In this document: positions 22,486 through 34,165 of the stretch, piece by piece
Layout of the letters: each line of letters begins with the position of its first letter
Position numbering within the stretch: the first letter of the stretch is position 1
DNA from: Plantago ovata
Taxonomy: Eukaryota; Streptophyta; Magnoliopsida; Lamiales; Plantaginaceae
Assembly (NCBI GenBank): GCA_028274465.1
Contig: CM051456.1
Coordinates: forward strand, 13,605,745-13,669,744
Direction: 5' to 3'
DNA length: 64,000 bases
Notes under the pieces: generated by a model
Seen by the model: the letters and a program-made list of their open reading frames with translations, nothing else
Told to the model about the DNA's origin: nothing
Databases searched by the model: none
Program-made: the position numbers and the translations under genes

Positions 22486-22910
22486 TTAAGCGAGCGGAGG
22501 CATTTGATTGTTCTATCAGTTACCATTCAAGATCGAAGAAACCTAATGTTGACTACAAATACTATGGAAGTGTGACTGAATTAGCTTCAAACTGCGACAT
22601 CCTCGTGGTGGCATGTGCATAATTAACCCCAGATACAATCCACATTACCAATCGAGAAAGTCATGAATGCCCTGGGGCCAAAGGGTGTGCTCATCAACAT
22701 TGGCAGGGTCCACATTTCGGTGAATCTGAACTGGTTTCGGTTCTAGTGGAGGGAGCCGTTTGGGTGGTGCTGGACTTGATGTGATGTATACGAAAAGGAA
22801 CCTGAAGTCCCTGAACAACTCTTTGGGCTTGACAATTTTGTCCTGTTACCTCATATAGGGAGTGGCACTGTCGAAACACGCTTAGTTATGGCTGATCTTG
22901 TTCTTGGTTG
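22486..22910 (+). pseudogene. Decayed HPR exon-2 copy E
   Basis: Begins within exon 2 (AAGCGAGCGGAGGCATTTG) and ends near the codons for DLVLG. It shares GGCATTTGATTGTTCTATCAG with copy C, which distinguishes it from A and B. It has lost the first ~60 bp of exon 2, including the GIIGLGRIG motif. It carries several small indels: extra bases in GCATAATTAACC producing a stop, an extra A in CGAGAAAGTC, a missing G in GGCAGGGTCC and extra bases in GTGATGTGATGTATACG. No exon 1 precedes it. It is a dead partial copy of the copy C lineage. Confidence 0.9.
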
Positions 22911-23084
22911 AATACCCTTCCTTTCTCTCTTTGATTTGGGCAATTAAATATCATCTTGTATTAGACGGTTTTTCAAGTGATTAGTGTACTTGATATGGGC
23001 AATTAAATATCATCTTTTATTAGCTGTTTTCTTGATTTACTCTCTGGTAGTCTGGTTTTTAAATTTCATTTTGCATTGACGGTC

Positions 23085-23262
23085 AGTTAGTAGGAAACTG
23101 TGGATGCTATATAGGCTGAGAAGCTTTATGATTTGAGTACAAATGTAATTTGAATAGTTTTTATGCTGCTGAGGGTGAAACTGTTGAAGCTGATGACTGA
23201 TTAGAACTGGAATTTTAGAAATTTAGGAGGCTTTGGTTCTACTAGTACTACAAATTTACTGC
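23085..23262 (+). repeat. Copy of the HPR3-like intron sequence
   Basis: Words GCTATATAG-CTGAGAA, AAATGTAATTTGAATAGTTTT, ATGACTGATTAGAACTGGAA (with differences) and TTTTAGAAATTTAGGA and TCTACTAGTACTA match the intron of the HPR3-like gene at 20041-20220. It follows decayed copy E, so a mosaic of copy C exon 2 and gene D intron sequence lies here. Confidence 0.8.
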
Positions 23263-24269
23263 TGATACATTCTCAAATTGGAACAGATACCATCAATCGG
23301 TAACAATTTGTACGCCAGGCCTGTAAAAAATTCTAGACCTTATCTGACTCCAGATAGTTCAGTCACAGCCAGATCTCATGTCCTGAAAAATATATTATCA
23401 GAAATTTATGACCAATTTGCAAATCATGCTGATGTGCATCAATTTATCAGTAATTTTAACTCATTGATCTTCCGTAAGTAAAAGTTGCTTACGTTTCCTC
23501 CTCAGCTCCATAGAATGAGATAATGAAGCTTGATGATAATTGATTATAGTTTCAGCCTTTCAGGCTTTCACTTCAAGCCAATCAATCGCACAAGACAAAG
23601 ATAAGTGCAGCTTATGCTTTCCGGGTGAAAGTAGTTGGTTGGTAACACTAGCAGTAACGGAAGCAGATAGAAGAGCGATTAAAAGTAGCAACCGGGCATC
23701 AAACAAAAACAGTTGTAGTACTGTACTATTTAGCTACACATTATCATCCCGACAATTTCAAAGAACACGAAAGCAGCTCCAATTGATTACCAATGGTGCA
23801 TTTCTTCTTCTGTCTTACATATACCAAAACAATACAAGTCTCCTAGATGCATGCATCATATACCATCATCGAAGTAATGATTGAACACCAGAACAATCTA
23901 TATACAAGCAGGTCACTTTGATTCTACAAGTCCAGGATCACAAATTTTCAGTATTATAACCTCTTTCTCACATCTAGTTGCAGCATTACACAAAATTCCG
24001 TTTCACTTTTGCAATTCTTTAGTTCACATATTCAACTCCATAGATTAAATTAATCCAGAATCCAGATCATTAAAATAACAACAATCAGAACACAATTCTT
24101 TCCAATAGTCATTTCATTTGATACCAATAAAATTTTACATTCCAGATCACATGAAACATACACAAGACACTACAAAACCAGATCTAACTAGACAGAAACA
24201 TAAATCCTAATAATAATAAGTAATAACCATCGCTAATCATCGAAACGAAACACCAAACAAAACAACTAA
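23263..24269. other. Intergenic, includes likely 3' UTR of histone H3
   Basis: Short open frames at 23278-23481 and 23540-23884 have no recognised domain and no clear splice context. The last few hundred bases before 24270 are the expected H3 3' UTR. Confidence 0.35.
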
Positions 24270-24975
<706 letters not shown>

Positions 24976-25289
24976 TCATCTAGCGGTGCAGAAATAATAC
25001 AATCTTCTCTTCTTTATTTTTAAAGATTACTCCATCTATTCAATTTAAATTTACTAGTAGTAATTTCATTTTTTTTCTTTTTATGTTTCATAATTTTACT
25101 ACACAAATAAAAACACTACTATAATGTTTTTATCTCCCTCACATGCCATTTTAAATGATTTAGCAACTTTTTAGAAGAAAGTTAGCTTTCCATTTCAAGT
25201 AAGCGTTAAAACTCATCAACCCAAGTACAAAAGTGTTCACCAAAGAAACAGCAGAAAAACGCAAAAGACCATACGCTCAGAGCCCTATA
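24976..25289. other. Intergenic, nothing recognised
   Basis: AT-rich DNA between the H3 promoter and the LINE remnant; no coding frame or repeat identified. Confidence 0.4.
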
Positions 25290-26190
25290 CAATTCTAAAG
25301 AAATCAAAACAGTTCTTACAAACTTCTTTTAACTTTTTATCAGACCAACATCTTCCTAATGATTTCCTCACAACTTCCCCAAGAATTTGATTGATGTCTT
25401 GGGTTGCATTTCGGAAAGTCCTTCTATTACACTCCATTCATAAGGCATAAACAAACTAGTCACAAGTACTTTGAATAGCCGATTAGAAGGCTTCTTCCCT
25501 TTCACTTGCGCACAGATCCACGACCACGTTTGTTGCCAATCTCTAGAGATATACGGTATACTCCCTCCGTTTCAGAACAATTGCATCATTTTGCCATTTT
25601 GGGCGTATCGTTAGAGTTGCACCATATAATTTTTTGCCATATTGGGACATGCTAATAATAATTTTATATTTTATCAATAAATTTGAGTGGTCACAAATCA
25701 TCAATAAAGTAAAATCAACCTCCACTATTAATATAACTCAATATTTAAATCTCTTATTTTATGTGTCCAAAAGTAAATGGTGGAACTGCTTTAAAATGGA
25801 GGTAGTATGATACCAACGTAACAGAGCTTGCTTGAGCTTGCCAAGCAGGATTTCAAACCGAGCATTCAAACAAAAGATGATTATGGTTTTAGCTGTCGAA
25901 TTACAGAAAATACATATGGAATCAATATCAAGCTGAAACCTTACCAATCGGTCTTTGGTAACAAGTCTACTCCATAATGCTAACCACATACAGAATTTCG
26001 CCCGGGATGAGGCATGCTTATTGAGAAATGAGAATCAAGTTCTCGCCAAGGGACTGTTGCAATATTAGGCCTGATTGCTTTATACATAACCATTTTATCA
26101 AACTTTTTCATAGCAACCATTCTACTCCAATCCCCACACCCCAGCACTACTTCCTGCTCTTGAGTACTTTCTTAAAGATTTAGCAACTTT
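25290..26190 (-). mobile_element. LINE (non-LTR retrotransposon) ORF2 3'-end remnant
   Basis: Minus-strand frames read KAIRPNIATVPWREL, then LWSRLVTKDRLVRFQLDID with CIFCNST, which is the reverse-transcriptase zinc-binding region (WLALW-RL-TKDRL...C-FC) of plant LINE ORF2. After the interruption at 25561-25805 another frame reads DWQQTWSWICAQVKGKKPSN and then NRRTFRNATQDINQILGEVV, which is the usual C-terminal end of ORF2. Stops and frameshifts show that it is dead. The RT core and endonuclease are missing, so it is a 5'-truncated copy. Confidence 0.75.
25561..25805. mobile_element. Stowaway-type MITE inserted in the LINE remnant
   Basis: Left end CTCCCTCCGTTTCAGAACAA, right end (complement) CTACCTCCATTTTAAAGCAG, flanked by TA on both sides (25559-25560 and 25806-25807). 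The length is 245 bp with no coding capacity. The CTCCCTCCGT end and TA target duplication identify Stowaway (Tc1/mariner-derived) MITEs. LINE coding sequence resumes on both sides, so the MITE is the younger insertion. Confidence 0.85.
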
Positions 26191-26529
26191 CTTTAATTAC
26201 TAAATGGCATGTTGGTGGACACAAATAAAAACACTAGTAGAATTAGTATGTAAGAAATTATTTATCTAACACTATAGTGTAAGAAACTATTACTTTCTGC
26301 ATTTTTTAGTTAATTCCTAAGTGGTAAAAATTACCAATTTTAAGAAATAATATTAAAGAATTGATTTGTATGAGTATTTAATTGTGAAATGGTGATAAGG
26401 TACGATAGAGTGAAAAAGTTGTTATAAAGAAGGAGAGAGAAATGATAAAAAAGTGGTAAGTGGGTTGAATTTTTTTCCATATTTGGGTTATGAAGTTTGT
26501 AATAGAACGTTCAAAATAGAAACCTAGAA
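26191..26529. other. Intergenic between LINE remnant and MULE
   Basis: Very AT-rich; words such as AAGAAA-TATTA repeat loosely. No gene or element end could be defined. Confidence 0.35.
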
Positions 26530-26538
26530 AATTATTAA

Positions 26539-27378
26539 GAGATTTTTACGCGGGGACCCCCTCTTATGGACGTGCTTTTCAAATCTTTCCTCGTTAATAA
26601 AAGAATTACATATAGCCCCAATTTAAGCAGTTTGCGTTGACCTGCTTATAATCTACTGTTCATTACTAATTATCCAAACACGCCCTTATACAATTTAGCC
26701 TTATTCCTTTAATCTTATTTGCAATTTAATCCTTTTTCTTTTTTTTTTTCTTTTTCTCTTTTTTTCTTTTCTTTTCTTTCTTTAATTCTATTACCGGATT
26801 CCGGCAATGGGTTGACCGGAATCCGATGGGAGCTCTGTAATAGAGCTCCATTAGAGCTCTGTAACAGAGCTCCGACGAGCTCTATTACAGAGCTCCGTCG
26901 GAGCTCTTATAGGGCTCCGGTGGAGCTCTGTAAAGAGCTCCGACGAGCTCTATTACAGAGCTCCGTCGGAGCTCTTATTGCAGCTCCAGATCTGGAGCTG
27001 CCAACTCCAGATCTGGAGCTGTAACAGCTCCGATCTGGAGCTGTTTCACGGCTCCAGATCGGAGCTGATGGTGGCTACCGGAATCTGGTAAATTAGAAAG
27101 AAGAAGAAATAAAAAAAATTTGGGGGAATTTATAATTTAGATAAGATATGTGGGTTTATTTTGTAATAACTTAAAGTTGAGATTGTTTGGTAAAATTTAA
27201 AATCTGATAATTGTTCAGGGACAATTATGTATTTTCCATGATTAAGAGCGGCAAAAGTCAAGATCGTGGGTTTATTTGTAATTGTTTTGCATAAAGAGGG
27301 TTTATACGTAATTCTTTTACTAACGAGGAAACATATGTAATTACCGAGCATAAGAGAGGGTCCACATGTAAATCGCCC
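26539..27378. mobile_element. Non-autonomous Mutator-like element with internal palindromic repeats
   Basis: An 840-bp element flanked by the 9-bp target duplication AATTATTAA (26530-26538 and 27379-27387). Its ends are imperfect inverted repeats about 80 bp long: both ends read ACCC-CTCTTATG at the same distance from the border, then TTTCCTCGTTA-TAAAAGAATTAC after the same spacing. Long TIRs and a 9-bp duplication fit Mutator-like elements (MULEs). A second inverted pair lies inside (TACCGGATTCCGG near 26790 and its complement near 27080). Between these lies a GAGCTC-rich array. No transposase is encoded; the plus-strand open frame at 26719-27024 is a product of the array. Confidence 0.85.
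26828..27068. repeat. GAGCTC-rich palindromic minisatellite
   Basis: Short units such as AGAGCTCTGTAA-AGAGCTC and GTCGGAGCTCTTAT repeat and alternate in orientation, with GAGCTC occurring roughly every 10-25 bp. The second half uses CAGATCTGGAGCTG-type units, which are themselves palindromic. The array is the core of the MULE above and would fold into nested hairpins. Confidence 0.85.
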
Positions 27379-27387
27379 AATTATTAA

Positions 27388-27804
27388 TGAAATGGAGGAA
27401 GTACTAGAAATTGTAGTAGAATATAATTTAATTACATATATGCCACTATGTGCTTTTAGAAACCAAAAACATCATTTGAGATGTTTCTCAACTTGTGGCA
27501 GTTACATGCTTTTTTTTTTTAGTAAAAGCTACAACAGAAGTCGGCAAATCAAACACTCAAATTTCAACTTCTCAACTCCAAAAGCACAATAGTATTTTTT
27601 TTTTTTTTTTTTTTAGCATTTGCAAACACTCACTTAGGCATGTGATGTGTTACTGGTGGAATTCCGATGATGCTTCTTGACAATTAGGGATGATACTTGG
27701 CAGTCAAAATGCTTGGTGGTTAGGATACTTGAATTTTGATGATGCTTCCCGCGACACATGTTTCCAGTTTGAGATGGCACTAGAGGGATAGAACGCTTGA
27801 TTTG
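27388..27804. other. Intergenic with a 20-T homopolymer
   Basis: Contains a T-run at 27595-27614. No coding sequence recognised. Confidence 0.4.
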
Positions 27805-27995
27805 TAAAGATGATTGGATTAATTAGAAGATGTCGATATCTTCCAATTTGTAAGGATGCTTTTATTAATTAGAAGATGTTGATACCTTTCAATTTGTAAG
27901 GATGCTTGGATTAATTAGAAGATGTCGATACTTTCAATTTGTAAGGATGCTTGGATTAGAAGATGTCAATGCTTGTCAATTGTTAGTATGCTTGG
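27805..27995. repeat. Minisatellite, about 50-60-bp units, four copies
   Basis: The phrase CAATTTGTAAGGATGCTTGG followed by ATTA-(ATTAGAAG)-ATGTCGATA is repeated with small length changes: units start near 27805, 27842, 27898 and 27941 and the last is degenerate. The period varies because a short ATTAATT segment is missing from some units. Non-coding. Confidence 0.75.
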
Positions 27996-28136
27996 AAATT
28001 AGGTTTGATGGTTGGTTAGAATTTAAATTTTGGATGAAGGTATAAATTTAATAAATAAACTAAAACTTAAGAATATATTAGTATACTGTATACTTTATTA
28101 AATAAGTTACTTAAAACCGGAAAGATTAATTTAGTC

Positions 28137-28575
28137 ATGTTATTGTTCTAATTGTAATCATTTGACCATGGTTCTCTCCAAAAAGTTGATTTCAACTGTT
28201 ATTCTGGACTTAGACGACCGCCATTGGTCTGGAATGCATATGTTATGTGGAACTCACAAAAAATACCCTAATAAACCTAAACCATCGAAATAAAAAATGA
28301 AATTAGTTTATTTTGGACTTTAACTTTTTAAGTTCCAAGTTTGTACCAACCATTAGTGATGTTGAGGTACAAATGGAAATGGGGCAAAGAGCGTTCTCCT
28401 CTTATAGCTTAGCTAGGTTAGATTCTCTCGTCAATATTGGGTAAGGAATCCCTCAAGTCTAGGCACACTCAGGCAAACGGCAAGCCCGTGCCAATATTGC
28501 TACTGTTTGTCTTTCATTTGATAACCTTTAACATACTAGCAATGCACATCATCTAAAGCAAACTGAATCAAGTGC
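28137..28575. repeat. Dispersed repeat, copy 2 with a ~200-bp extra segment
   Basis: Same word order as 22117-22350 (GTTATTGTTCTAATTGTAA, CATTTGACCA, TTCTGGACTTA, then GTTAGATTCTC and TAGCAATGCACATCAT). Sequence between about 28217 and 28415 has no counterpart in the other copy, so it was gained here or lost there. No coding content. Confidence 0.75.
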
Positions 28576-28840
28576 CAGATTATTTATTTACACCTAAACC
28601 ATAGTAATATACTAATATACAATCAAGCACGCATTATATAATACAATGACCTGACCAAACCATTAAAATACATAAACAGAGGTCCCATTCTCTTGGTTCT
28701 TCATATGCCTACATAATACTAGTACTATTATCTAAGGACTGATCTAAAAGTGAAGAACCATCCAAGTCTCCCATGTGGACAGAAAAACCACCACATAAAC
28801 CCACCACTTGTTATCCTCTTCCGCCAACCTTGATGATATC

Positions 28841-29244
28841 CTAAGGAGAAGAAGAGCCTTTGAAGATGAGGAAGTTGAGAGTCTCGAGTGTGAAATATAT
28901 GAAGCTCCCTTTACTGTGTGTGAAAAAACACCCAAAGTTGGTTCCCACCACACACTGCCATCCACCCCCATATTTTTTGTCAAACTCCTGCTCAATAAAC
29001 AACAATTACATTTTGTACATTAATTAATTTACACATAGATGCATAACATAACATAATAATGTTTCTTGGAAAGGAAATAAGAACGGTAAGAAGTAAGAAG
29101 TACTACCTTCTTGATATGAGCAGCAATTGATTTGCAGTCAAGAACATCATAGAGATCCAAAGCCTGAGAAGCATATGACATTGCCTGGATCTGCATCTTC
29201 AATGGCATATCAGTATCCTCTATCAAAGCTTTCCCTTCCAACAT
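28841..29244 (-). CDS. LC8-type (DYNLL) dynein light chain-like protein
   Basis: Two exons, 29244-29107 and 28987-28841; 285 nt, 94 residues. The first exon reads MLEGKALIEDTDMPLKMQIQ and AIKK-type sequence AAHIKK; the second begins EFDKKYGGGWQCVVGTNFGC and ends LNFLIFKGSSSP. This is the complete LC8 fold, including the C-x-V-G-x-x-FG block and the FFTHSKGSFIYF strand that forms the dimer and partner-binding groove. Plants lack cytoplasmic dynein heavy chains, so plant LC8 proteins act as dimerisation hubs (for example at nuclear pores) rather than in a dynein motor (family knowledge). Downstream 3' UTR runs toward 28600. Confidence 0.95.
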
Positions 29245-30048
29245 CTTCTTCTTCTGTAAAAATAGATTGTAATCGTTGCAGAAGGGGAAGGGGGAGAAAT
29301 CTAGGAGATGCTGAAAGCTGATTCTCAGGGGATAAAGAGAGGATTTGATATAGATGGAGGTAAAACGTCAGCTTTTGTACTGATTATGATAAGCAGGCAT
29401 TGTGTGGAGTAGTATGTGTTATATAATGGCGTGTTCCATGTGTAGAGGGCTCATTTGGTAACGGATGGCATGGCATGGCACGGCACATACTCCAATTTAA
29501 TTGTTAGAATAGGAGTGGTTGATGTGTCGTTTAGCTCCACATTTTAAGGACGTTTTAACTCATTTCTTGTATTGGGACAGTCCTAGCTGCGTCATGTCCT
29601 ATGAGGATCACGATGTTATGGATAGACCTGCCTGTTTGAGGTCATGGGAGAAGTTTATCTGATTATTTGCTAATCATAGTAAACAAACATTGGAATAATC
29701 AATTTATTTTTTTGTGATGGTAGATGATTATCTTAGGGAAAAAATATTCCAAACAGGTCCATAAATGAAAATTCCAGCCCCCCACCGAATTAAGCATAAA
29801 CGAGCAGAGTACTTGTGTCTTAGCCTCTTAGGAGGTCTATAGATCATCATTTCTTCGTGTTGCGAAGGTGAAATTAAATAGCTATTGAAAATATTGAAAA
29901 ATTGAAGGTAAGTTACCACATGAATCAAGGAAGGAGTCTGTTTATTCATCTGTTTTAATAACAATAACAAGTGCACAACTAGCTAATTAACAACAAGACA
30001 GAGTACAACACTAAACAGGTAATTAACCGCTAATTAATACTCACTCAC
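29245..30048. other. Intergenic between two minus-strand genes
   Basis: Upstream region of the dynein light chain gene and 3' flank of the acidic protein gene. A GGCATGGCATGGCACGGCAC stretch near 29466 is a short tandem of GGCAY. No further gene seen. Confidence 0.4.
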
Positions 30049-30576
30049 TCAAACAACTCCCTCAGCCAAAATTGGCTTCTCTTTACCCTCATCTTCCTCA
30101 TCATCATCATCCACCACGTCAGCTTTCTTCCCCAAAATACCCCCAACCTTTTCCCCAATCCCCAGCCCCATCAACCCATCCACACAAGCCTCCCCACCCT
30201 CCGGCAACCCAGGCTCCACCACCACATCAGACTTCTCCTCGGCCTCTCCACCACCACCAACCTTTACCTCATCCCCAGGCGCCTCCGTCAGCCCTCCGCC
30301 TTTCTCAACGGCGCATCCACCACCAGGAGCAGTTACTCCGTCCTTTATCCCGACGAGAGCATCGGACGAGTCCTCCTCCCAGGGATCGTCCACGCAGCGG
30401 CGAGATTCATGTTCGTCATCGGATGCGTAGATGACGGATCTGACGGCGGAAGCGGCTTTTAGAAACGCCTCCTTGATCGATTCCGGTGGAAGAGCGCAGT
30501 CTTCTAGGCCGGCGTCTTCGAGGCGTGGCGGCTTGATTTTGTCGAGCAATGTCACGGCTTCTGCTGCCGCCTCCAT
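30049..30576 (-). CDS. Acidic plant protein of unknown function
   Basis: Single exon, 175 residues from the ATG at 30576. The first ~55 residues look conserved and structured: MEAAAEAVTLLDKIKPPRLE, then DCALPPESIKEAFLKAASAV. The rest is low-complexity, Gly-rich and strongly acidic, with DDDDEEDEGKEK near the C-terminus. No membrane segment or signal peptide is seen. I recall similar short plant proteins beginning this way but cannot give a function. The G+C content is higher than in the flanks, as expected for a real exon. The plus-strand open frame over it is an antisense shadow. Confidence 0.8.
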   Translation of the reverse strand: MEAAAEAVTLLDKIKPPRLEDAGLEDCALPPESIKEAFLKAASAVRSVIYASDDEHESRRCVDDPWEEDSSDALVGIKDGVTAPGGGCAVEKGGGLTEAPGDEVKVGGGGEAEEKSDVVVEPGLPEGGEACVDGLMGLGIGEKVGGILGKKADVVDDDDEEDEGKEKPILAEGVV

Positions 30577-32110
30577 AATTAGATTCAATTAGATTATATC
30601 TTTTGAGAACGCACAGGTGCTGGCTGATTTGGGTAAAAATAAAATGAAAGGGAAGGAAAGTGAATGCTGATTTCTGATCGGATAGGTTCTGCTAGTTACG
30701 GTAATTTTTGTAAGTTAGCACACCGCCACTGAGGGGTACATGTGTCAATATGTCCCCAGAGTGTTGTACAAAGAGTCGAAGACAAGGGCCATGATGTAAA
30801 ATCACATACGTTACGTTAGCTATTCTTTCAAATCAACAAATTATTGTACTACCTTTTCATAATTGACTGCTAAAAGGCAGAACAAAATTTCAAATTTAAG
30901 TATAATAACATTACATTCCGCTCTGGCATCATGACACATTGTAAAATTGCAGAGACATCATATTGGAATGAAGTATGATATCAAATTTGATCTAGATTGT
31001 CATGTTAGTTTGGGGTTTCAAACATTTCATTCTCTTACTTATGAAAGCTTAGTGATACTCTGTGATAAGAGATGTCAAGTGATTTCATGAGGAACTAACG
31101 ATGGTTAATGACTTAATGGAGTAGTACTGTAGTAGATATGGACCTTTCGATATTTTCCTTTATTCGTTTTTGTATTTTTTTTCCTTTTCTTTTTTTGTGT
31201 AACCAAGCATATCTTGTGCTCCTTTTATTTATATATGAAAGAAATCTATGGCAGTTTCAAAAGAAAATATGTGGACCGAAGGTGAGTTAAGTGGAATATA
31301 TTTATAACTAGGCTTTCAAACAAAGAGATGAGGCACGTCTAGTACAAGAGGAAGACTAAGAAGTCTGATGTGTGGACATTTCACTAATGGCAAATGAGCA
31401 ACCGGTTAGTCTGCGCTGGTACATCCTGATTTTAACTAGCGGAAAGGGCTCCTAAACATAAGAAGGCATCCATTTCTCAAGCATTACCATACGGAATCAC
31501 AATCAACAGGTGTATACAGCAACACTGCTGCCGTACAAGATGGTATGAATACTGCACCCTACATGACTACACATAACCTTCAATGAACCACATGTCAATA
31601 ATATACCAGTGAACTAAACAGAAACAAAAGATAACTTGTACAACGACTACCAGAAAAAAGAGTGAATGCAACCGCTTGACCTGTTGGTACAAAAGGAGAT
31701 TGGAGAATTATAGAACAGCCAATATGTCTAGAGTTTACAAAAAGTCTAAAACTGATTTTGGCATTCATAGCAGAAGAAATTTGGGATTGCAAAACAGCTT
31801 ACTGGCCAATTTAGAGTTAGAAGAAGCTAAATGTAAACTTTTGAGAAGCAACTCCAGATGTGTCTCTAAACTTCTAACAATCTCTTTAGTAAAATCAAAT
31901 CTAGATTATCAGAATCATTTGCCAACAGGAAATACAAACATCACTGGTAGTAACTAGTAGCCGGTAAAGTACAGTTGAGGTTCTCTAAGAGGAAAGGAAA
32001 AATAATTTGCCGCTGGCAGCTGCAATATCAAAATGAACCAGATGACTTGCAACAGCTATTATGACCTCAATCTTGGGGCAAGGATTCCAAATAATTTACA
32101 GAGACTCGCA

Positions 32111-32173
<63 letters not shown>

Positions 32174-33163
32174 AAGAAAGAAAAAAGTTACCGGAATAAT
32201 GCGAGGTGCAATACGAAATGAATACCAGGATTCAAATGGAATTAGACTGGATACTAGGAGAAAAGGCTTAACTAATTGAGTAGAAAAATCGAATTAGGTG
32301 CTAAATAAACCTTAATTACCATAAGCATTCTAATTTGTCCCAGTTTGACAGTCCTTTCAACATATCACGCATGATAACTATAGATTATAAACAAGTTAAC
32401 CGAAACACAGGGAGTCATACAGAGTAGACCAGCTGTGACCAATTATGTTGAATAAAGGAACAATTATTCATGATGCGGAACAAATGGTTCAAACTCTTAT
32501 GGTTACATAACATAAGCATACAGCTTAACTACAAATCATGGAATCTGTTGGATAATTTCAAAGGCAATGACTCAATGTAATGTAATAATAGAAATCTGCA
32601 GTTGTTTCCCCCGGAAAGAAATGCTAAATAATCAAACTTACTACGCAAGGTCATACTGGAACAATCTGCTAGATCATATATCAAGCACAAGATCTTCCTA
32701 CTCCATACCATGCATTTTACCATATCAATAAACCTCAATATCTCACATGGTACCAGTGAACTCGATTTTGTGAACATGTATCACACAATCACAAAACATC
32801 AATAATAGTCAATGTGAGAGATTAAGTGATTAACACAGTCAACAGAAAACTTGCAAATACACCCATTCTTCAAGTCAATAGACTTTGTGAGGCACATAAA
32901 GAAGCAAACATCAACAAAGCCTAGGTTTCTAAAGGAATATACTCAGTCGTAGGAGAGCAAATGGACATGTAAGGATTGCATAATTGAACTCATAATGGTC
33001 TTCGATAAATCATCCACATCAAGATACAGAAACAAAATTTAATATCAAACTAGGCAGTATCATTTAAGACTCACTGTCATAACAAAAAAGAACTTCAATT
33101 CTGTAACTCGCTAATGTTTTTAAGATTAACACCGCAGAGTCAAGTCACATCCAACATTATAAC
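30577..33163. other. Long intergenic region
   Basis: About 2.6 kb without a supported gene. It contains a dinucleotide repeat near 32116-32156 and otherwise AT-rich unique sequence. Short open frames at 31595-31957 and 32529-32777 show no domain. I found no transposon ends. Confidence 0.45.
32116..32173. repeat. (AT)n microsatellite followed by a 17-T run
   Basis: About 20 AT dinucleotides run directly into a T homopolymer (32157-32173). Expected to be length-polymorphic. Confidence 0.97.
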
Positions 33164-34049
<886 letters not shown>

Positions 34050-34137
34050 TGCGATCGAGTTGCAGAGACTCTAGGCTGAGCGAGAGATGATAGCGGCGTC
34101 ACAGACGATTATGTGCGGAGTTGATGATATGTATGTA

Positions 34138-34165
34138 TGTAAGGGGAGGTTTTTAGGGTTTTATT
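34138..34165 (-). promoter_or_regulatory. Telo-box-like element upstream of RPL37
   Basis: The minus strand reads AATAAAACCCTAAAAACCTC about 100 bp upstream of the start codon. AAACCCTAA-type telo boxes are frequent in promoters of plant translation genes. Single occurrence, inferred from motif only. Confidence 0.45.

Noticed and set aside
23278-23884. Open frames of 67 and 114 codons before histone H3
   Set aside because: Composition resembles 3' UTR and intergenic DNA, and no domain is visible.
26719-27024. 101-codon open frame with repeated APLELCNRAP-like peptide
   Set aside because: It is a by-product of the palindromic GAGCTC array inside the Mutator-like element, not a protein gene.
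30072-30434. His/Pro-rich 120-codon plus-strand open frame
   Set aside because: Lies antisense to the acidic protein gene; His/Pro richness is the complement of its Asp/Glu/Gly codons.
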